In this document: positions 60,587 through 64,000 of the stretch, one piece after another
How the letters are laid out: each line of letters opens with the position of its first letter
How positions within the stretch are numbered: position 1 is the stretch's first letter
Assembly: GCF_963576545.1 (NCBI RefSeq)
Contig: NC_083646.1
Coordinates: 27,347,027-27,411,026 of the forward strand
DNA from: Limanda limanda
Taxonomy: Eukaryota > Chordata > Actinopteri > Pleuronectiformes > Pleuronectidae
DNA: 64,000 nt
Reading direction: 5' to 3'
Program-made: the position numbers and the translations under genes
Notes under the pieces: generated by a model
Database searches by the model: none
Told to the model about the DNA's origin: nothing
The model's input: the letters and a program-made list of their open reading frames with translations, nothing else

Positions 60587-63530
60587 ATAACAAGAACAGT
60601 GACGAAGACTTGGCAGTTTCCTTACCCAGCCTTCCTCTGCGGACCTGATCAGGGGACACAGGTCGCAGTTTCCTCTCTGCTTTGATTTCCTCCAGGATCC
60701 GCTCATGCAGGGTTGGAGGAAGCTGAGTTTGTGGCTTCAGCTTGCGAGCTGACGCCTAGCACAGAGGATGATAGATAAAAGAAAATACGTGAAAACAGTG
60801 AGTGAGTAAGTTGTGAGAAAGAAATTGTTGGGACATGGTTTTTGTGCAAAAAGGCAGGTCTTTCTTTCAGGCCTGTATTCGAAGTAAAAACCTGAAAGCA
60901 CATGTCCTGACAAGCCGCATGGGCTGGAGAATACTCAATCTCCCAGAGTGCAATGTGTTCTCTTTGTCCTGAGAAGGTCAAATAACTCCGTCTCCCAGGA
61001 GGCAACATGTCCCCTTTGTTTCAGCATCTTCGCACATAGGTGCGAATTTCTACCAGGATCAGCTGCCAATTGGTAAAATCTGGCCACATGACCTGGAGGC
61101 CACTGGGCCTATATAATAGCAGGCCTCCCCCAAAGTCTTTCTCTTTCTCCAATCCCTCGGAGGGCCGAAGGCTGCTCCAGCAGCGCTCTTCTCCACCGAC
61201 CACCACTGAGGAAAGCAGGCCGCTGGCCTTTCCTCCTGCATCGGCGAGTGGAGGAACCGGATTCCTCCAGCTCAAATATTCTTTTTCCAACAACTGGAGG
61301 TCAAAGGTCGAGCTTCCAGCTCATCTTCTCAAGAAAACCTCCACGCATCTCAAGCTTCTTCTAAACTCCTTGCAGCGACTCGGTGTCCTGCAGGTAAGAA
61401 CTACAGATTCAATAAGAAACGGAACTGCACAGCTCAACAGAACCGCGGAAGCAGAGACCACACGAACCAGAGACTTCAAAAGCCAGAACTGCTACCCGAA
61501 CTGCACAGCAACTTTCTCCCTGTCCTTGGACTGGTAACATTATCTGGGCTTAATAATTTTACTAGGCTAAGCAAGACTGTTTAATTGATTCTGTGTGGTG
61601 TTTATAAGTTTGATATATGTGGTGATATTGTGTTACAAGTTAAATCAAGGTTAATGTGAGTTGGGCTCTACAAAGACCCTGCCATTTTCTGATTAGCATT
61701 CTCACAGACCCCGCATATCTCTTCACCTACTTAGCTACGTCCCCCGACCAGAAGGAGGGGTGGGCCCTGCTAGCTTAGAGATCTTAAAAGATCACAGGAA
61801 GGTGTGACTCTCTTTGTTAGCCACCAGAGAGACCCTCACACACACACACACACACACACCCACACACACACACATCTTTATTAGTTAGTATATTGTTTAG
61901 TAATTGGTGTTTTATACTTATTATGTTTATAATAAATGCTTTCTTTTAACCTTGTCCTGTCATTAATGTTGCATAAGTGAAGTTTGCCAACCTCTACACT
62001 GTCAAGAACTCTATAAACCTTAACTGTTCATTATATAGTCTTTAATAGTAAATATTAAGATTTCTAATTGAACTAGATCTAAATGAGACTGATCTTAATC
62101 AATAAATTGGCTATCTTTTCCCTTCTATGAAGGGTGGTGCCCCGCGAGAACTTAGTCAAACTAAAGTTATGATTTAAAATTAATATTTTATATATTAATG
62201 TTTTATTTTTCTATTTTTGATAACCAAATTTATTGAACGCCTAAAGGCACACTAGCTTATGGTATCATTCCTAACCATTATTGCACAACAAAATCAATGA
62301 CACTAACAAACAGCTAAAACCAGCAGGCCAGTTCTTCAACCGCTACCCAGAGTTCAGTCCCATGATTGTAATATTTATATCATATTCATATTTACACTGT
62401 AATGACACTTCATGTAGAAAGCTGCTACATTCTTGCTTCACTAGAAAGGCTACAGTGGTTTTAACAAAGCTCCAATTTAAAGAATTGTGTGTCTTCCAGT
62501 CGGTTGTCTATGCATTCAGCTGATTATGACCCATAGTTGTCTTATTACATGACATGTAGTAGCTGTTTTAATTATGACAGCAACAAGGTCTTTGCTAAGC
62601 CTGGGCCACACTGGGTTAGCACGTGACAGCTACATCGCTGATCTGCTGTGTCTCACAGGCGTCGGTTATTCAAACACGGAGCATGTCTGCTGCATGTTTG
62701 CAGTGGAGCTGCTACATTGGTTTCTGGTATGATCACTGTAATTGCTCAAATAAAAGTAGGGCTCCCTAGAGGAGCAGCGTGGCATACGTGCCTACGACGC
62801 AGGCAGCGGGCCACTCTTAACTGATAACATGTGTAAAACAAGATATTCCAAACGTGTTGCCCATGCAGCCATTCTGGCACTTGCGTAAGGAGTATGGATG
62901 GGACTTGGAGCTGGATGGGTGGACCAAACACACACCACTCACACATAAAAGAGCTGTTTGTATCCTATATGAAACCAATAGTCATTCTTGTTTGTTTCAT
63001 CCAAACAAAAATTGTCCTGCAGAAATCCCAAGGATAGCGAATATCACATAGTTTCTCTACCAGGGAGAACAACCATCGATAAAATGTCCCTCTCAGTACA
63101 TATGTTGTGATGACATTTTTAAACTCTAAAATCAGCATTGGCATCCAGTATGGTGGCATCTAAATTTAAAACCTTCAAGTAACTTGTCTTGTAAGGCATA
63201 GATCGTGAAAATCCTCGAACAATAAAAGTAAAGTAATAAAGTTTAAAATGAGTCTTTTTGTGAATGTAAATGTTTGTCTAAGCCATTGTGATGTCTGGGG
63301 TAAGATTTAGGATGGGGACTATATCAGATTATCATCATCTTGCTAATAGAGAGTGCACCGGTCTGTTTTCAGGTCTTCATTGGCTCTGCAGGGACAGTGT
63401 CCGATCCAATATCATATTAAATCTACTGGCTTTATTTACTCACAGGGTTGAGAGGTGGTCTGGACCTGATGAACTCCAGGATGACTTCATGAGCACTCTT
63501 CTTTAACCTGGGTGGGATGTCTCCATTCAC
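49203..63530 (-). CDS. spire1: Spire-type actin nucleator (spire1), 3' part; 5' exons outside the window
   Basis: Spire nucleates actin filaments through WH2 repeats, works with formins and acts on vesicles through a C-terminal FYVE-like domain. Exons seen, 5' to 3': 63444-63530, 60626-60755, 59976-60017, 57051-57100, 55978-56147, 55757-55850, 55138-about 55281, 52880-53017, 52574-52644, 52438-52465 (28 nt), 52023-52315 and 49203-49458 (TGA). Early exons carry WH2-region text [20 protein letters not shown] and [17 protein letters not shown]. Next come [20 protein letters not shown] and [20 protein letters not shown]. The Spire box region reads [20 protein letters not shown]. The Cys-rich membrane-binding domain has [20 protein letters not shown] and PVCSQCCKK, and the end is [12 protein letters not shown]...[11 protein letters not shown]. 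The wording fits SPIRE1 better than SPIRE2. The KIND domain and first WH2 repeats lie beyond the right edge. Confidence 0.9.
50176..51614. mobile_element. hAT element with transposase relic, in the last intron of spire1
   Basis: TAGGGCTGTCAAAG at the left and TTGACAGCCCTA at the right are inverted ends, with a perfect 8-bp duplication ATTTTAAC (50168-50175 and 51615-51622). Inside, about 50383-50470 encodes [19 protein letters not shown], a conserved piece of hAT (ZBED/Hermes-like) transposase. The rest of the transposase is missing, so the copy is non-autonomous. A block at 51008-51095 is shared with the 9-bp-duplication elements (see findings). Confidence 0.92.
53169..54084 (+). mobile_element. 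Tc1/mariner-superfamily element with truncated transposase
   Basis: CAGTTTTTTTCGATTGC and GCAATCGAGAAAAACTG are inverted ends flanked by TA on both sides (53167-53168 and 54085-54086). From the ATG at about 53608 the plus strand encodes a Gly/Arg-rich leader ([17 protein letters not shown]) and then, across small frame changes, a helix-turn-helix piece ([20 protein letters not shown]) like the N-terminus of some fish IS630/mariner transposases. The catalytic domain is absent. A separate fish repeat tail is inserted at about 53293-53395. Confidence 0.8.
53293..53395. repeat. Fish non-LTR repeat tail inside the mariner-type element
   Basis: 'caaattttatttgtatagcc' followed by 'catattcacaaatcacaatt' and 'catagggctttaacag' is a repeat type found throughout teleost genomes. 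(ATCA)n-like bases border its left side. It is nested in the element at 53169-54084 and so is younger than it. Confidence 0.65.
55440..55625. repeat. Second copy of the dispersed repeat at 9010-9480
   Basis: It shares 'cactgtgaccttga', 'cttgagatatcatgttcaca' and 'ggacaacctgaaaacac'-type blocks with the 9-kb copy. It lies in a spire1 intron. Confidence 0.5.
58314..58890. mobile_element. Possible solo LTR or LTR-like repeat
   Basis: The block begins TGTCATGATTC and ends GACGAGACA, is T-rich, and has an AATAAA at about 58815 near its right end. Many fish Gypsy LTRs have this TGTCATG...ACA form. I could not find a convincing target duplication, so this is tentative. Confidence 0.3.
59809..59862. 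repeat. (GT)n microsatellite
   Basis: About 54 bp of uninterrupted GT repeat in a spire1 intron. Confidence 0.95.
60446..60582. repeat. (GA)n then (GT)n compound microsatellite
   Basis: A (GA)n run at about 60446-60474 is followed by (GT)n at about 60477-60582 with one TTTGTTTG interruption. It ends 44 bases before the spire1 exon at 60626-60755, on its downstream intron side. Confidence 0.95.
60826..62150 (+). mobile_element. Possible long terminal repeat with TATA box and polyadenylation signal
   Basis: From TGTTGGGACATGG the sequence runs to a TATA box (CCTATATAATAG, about 61110), then a pyrimidine-rich leader, a donor-like CAGGTAAGA near 61392, and AATAAATG at about 61931. TGGTGCCCCGCGAGAAC at about 62133 resembles a tRNA primer-binding site just past an LTR end. 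No target duplication or internal gag/pol was found. The 165-codon open frame at 61040-61537 has no recognised domain. It could instead be a degraded transposable-element promoter. Confidence 0.35.
62151..63443. other. spire1 intron, nothing recognised
   Basis: AT-rich intronic sequence with no domain-bearing frame and no clear repeat ends. Confidence 0.5.
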
Positions 63531-64000
63531 CTAAAACAACAGAACAGGGTTTCACATGTTCTTGTATTAGGTAATTGTATAATTTGTTATATATAGAAAA
63601 TAAAAATCAACATGATTGAAAATTGTCCATCAAATGTTGTGTGACAACAGTACAAACCCCAAAGATATTCAACTGAAAATGATACAACACAATAAAAGGC
63701 CGCAAATTCTCACATAAGAGCAGTTGTTTAATCTACTCTATACAATTCACAGAATTTTCTGCTACACTCTTAATTATCTTGTGCCTTTATTTCCATCTCG
63801 CTGTTCTGTGTAGAAGATATGAACATGTGATAGGGAGAGCATTGTTGTTCTGCCTTTATGGAGGACGTCATAGAGCTGAATCAGCATGGCGGGAAAGATG
63901 CCGACACAGTCACACGACTCTGAAACTGCACACTATCTAAAATCGAGTTTCTATTCGAGGATCTTTGTTTGATGGGGATCTAGTTGTTGATTTGTTCATC
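63531..64000. other. spire1 upstream intron to window edge
   Basis: No further spire1 exon is visible. The KIND-domain exons should lie to the right of the window. Confidence 0.5.

Noticed and set aside
61040..61537. 165-codon plus-strand frame in the candidate LTR
   Set aside because: Ser/Thr-rich with no known domain, lying in what looks like an LTR leader. Not supported as a gene.

Overview
The window is vertebrate and most likely teleost. Genes are split into short exons with GT/AG junctions, and several proteins match vertebrate families residue for residue. Dinucleotide microsatellites are abundant, and the mobile elements (DIRS with a tyrosine recombinase, Tc1/mariner, hAT, SINE and L2-like tails) form a typical fish set. 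There is no sign of operons, CRISPR, rRNA or plasmid functions. Gene models were built by reading splice sites by eye.

Layout from left to right. (1) 56-3484, minus: 5' part of squalene monooxygenase (sqle), running off the left edge. (2) 5974-22539, minus: an animal xylose isomerase gene in 13 recognisable exons with all catalytic motifs, but broken. A hAT element (6319-6947) sits in one coding exon, a larger element (9845-12508) sits in another, and the exon expected between 20484 and 21980 is not visible. (3) 9845-19961: two inverted copies of one DNA element with 9-bp target duplications, 97 bp apart. Each carries a histone H3-like segment and a RecQ-helicase-like segment. The first copy is interrupted by a Tc1 transposon with an intact transposase frame, the second by a 6.3-kb DIRS retrotransposon. 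(4) 24376-33165, minus: rnf144b, an RBR E3 ubiquitin ligase. (5) 38296-39733, plus: an unnamed 182-residue protein with two RHIM-like motifs, behind an upstream NF-kB-type palindrome. (6) 40560-43569, minus: iqcg (dynein regulatory complex subunit 9). (7) 44837-45055, plus: a small reading frame split by one in-frame stop. (8) 49203 to beyond the right edge, minus: the 3' half of spire1, an actin nucleator.

The genes do not form one pathway. The two points of most interest are the small RHIM protein, a candidate adaptor for RIPK-type amyloid signalling, and the nested-transposon island that has destroyed xylose isomerase and carries shared histone H3 and RecQ-like fragments. Most remaining sequence is intron or intergenic DNA with microsatellites and old repeats.
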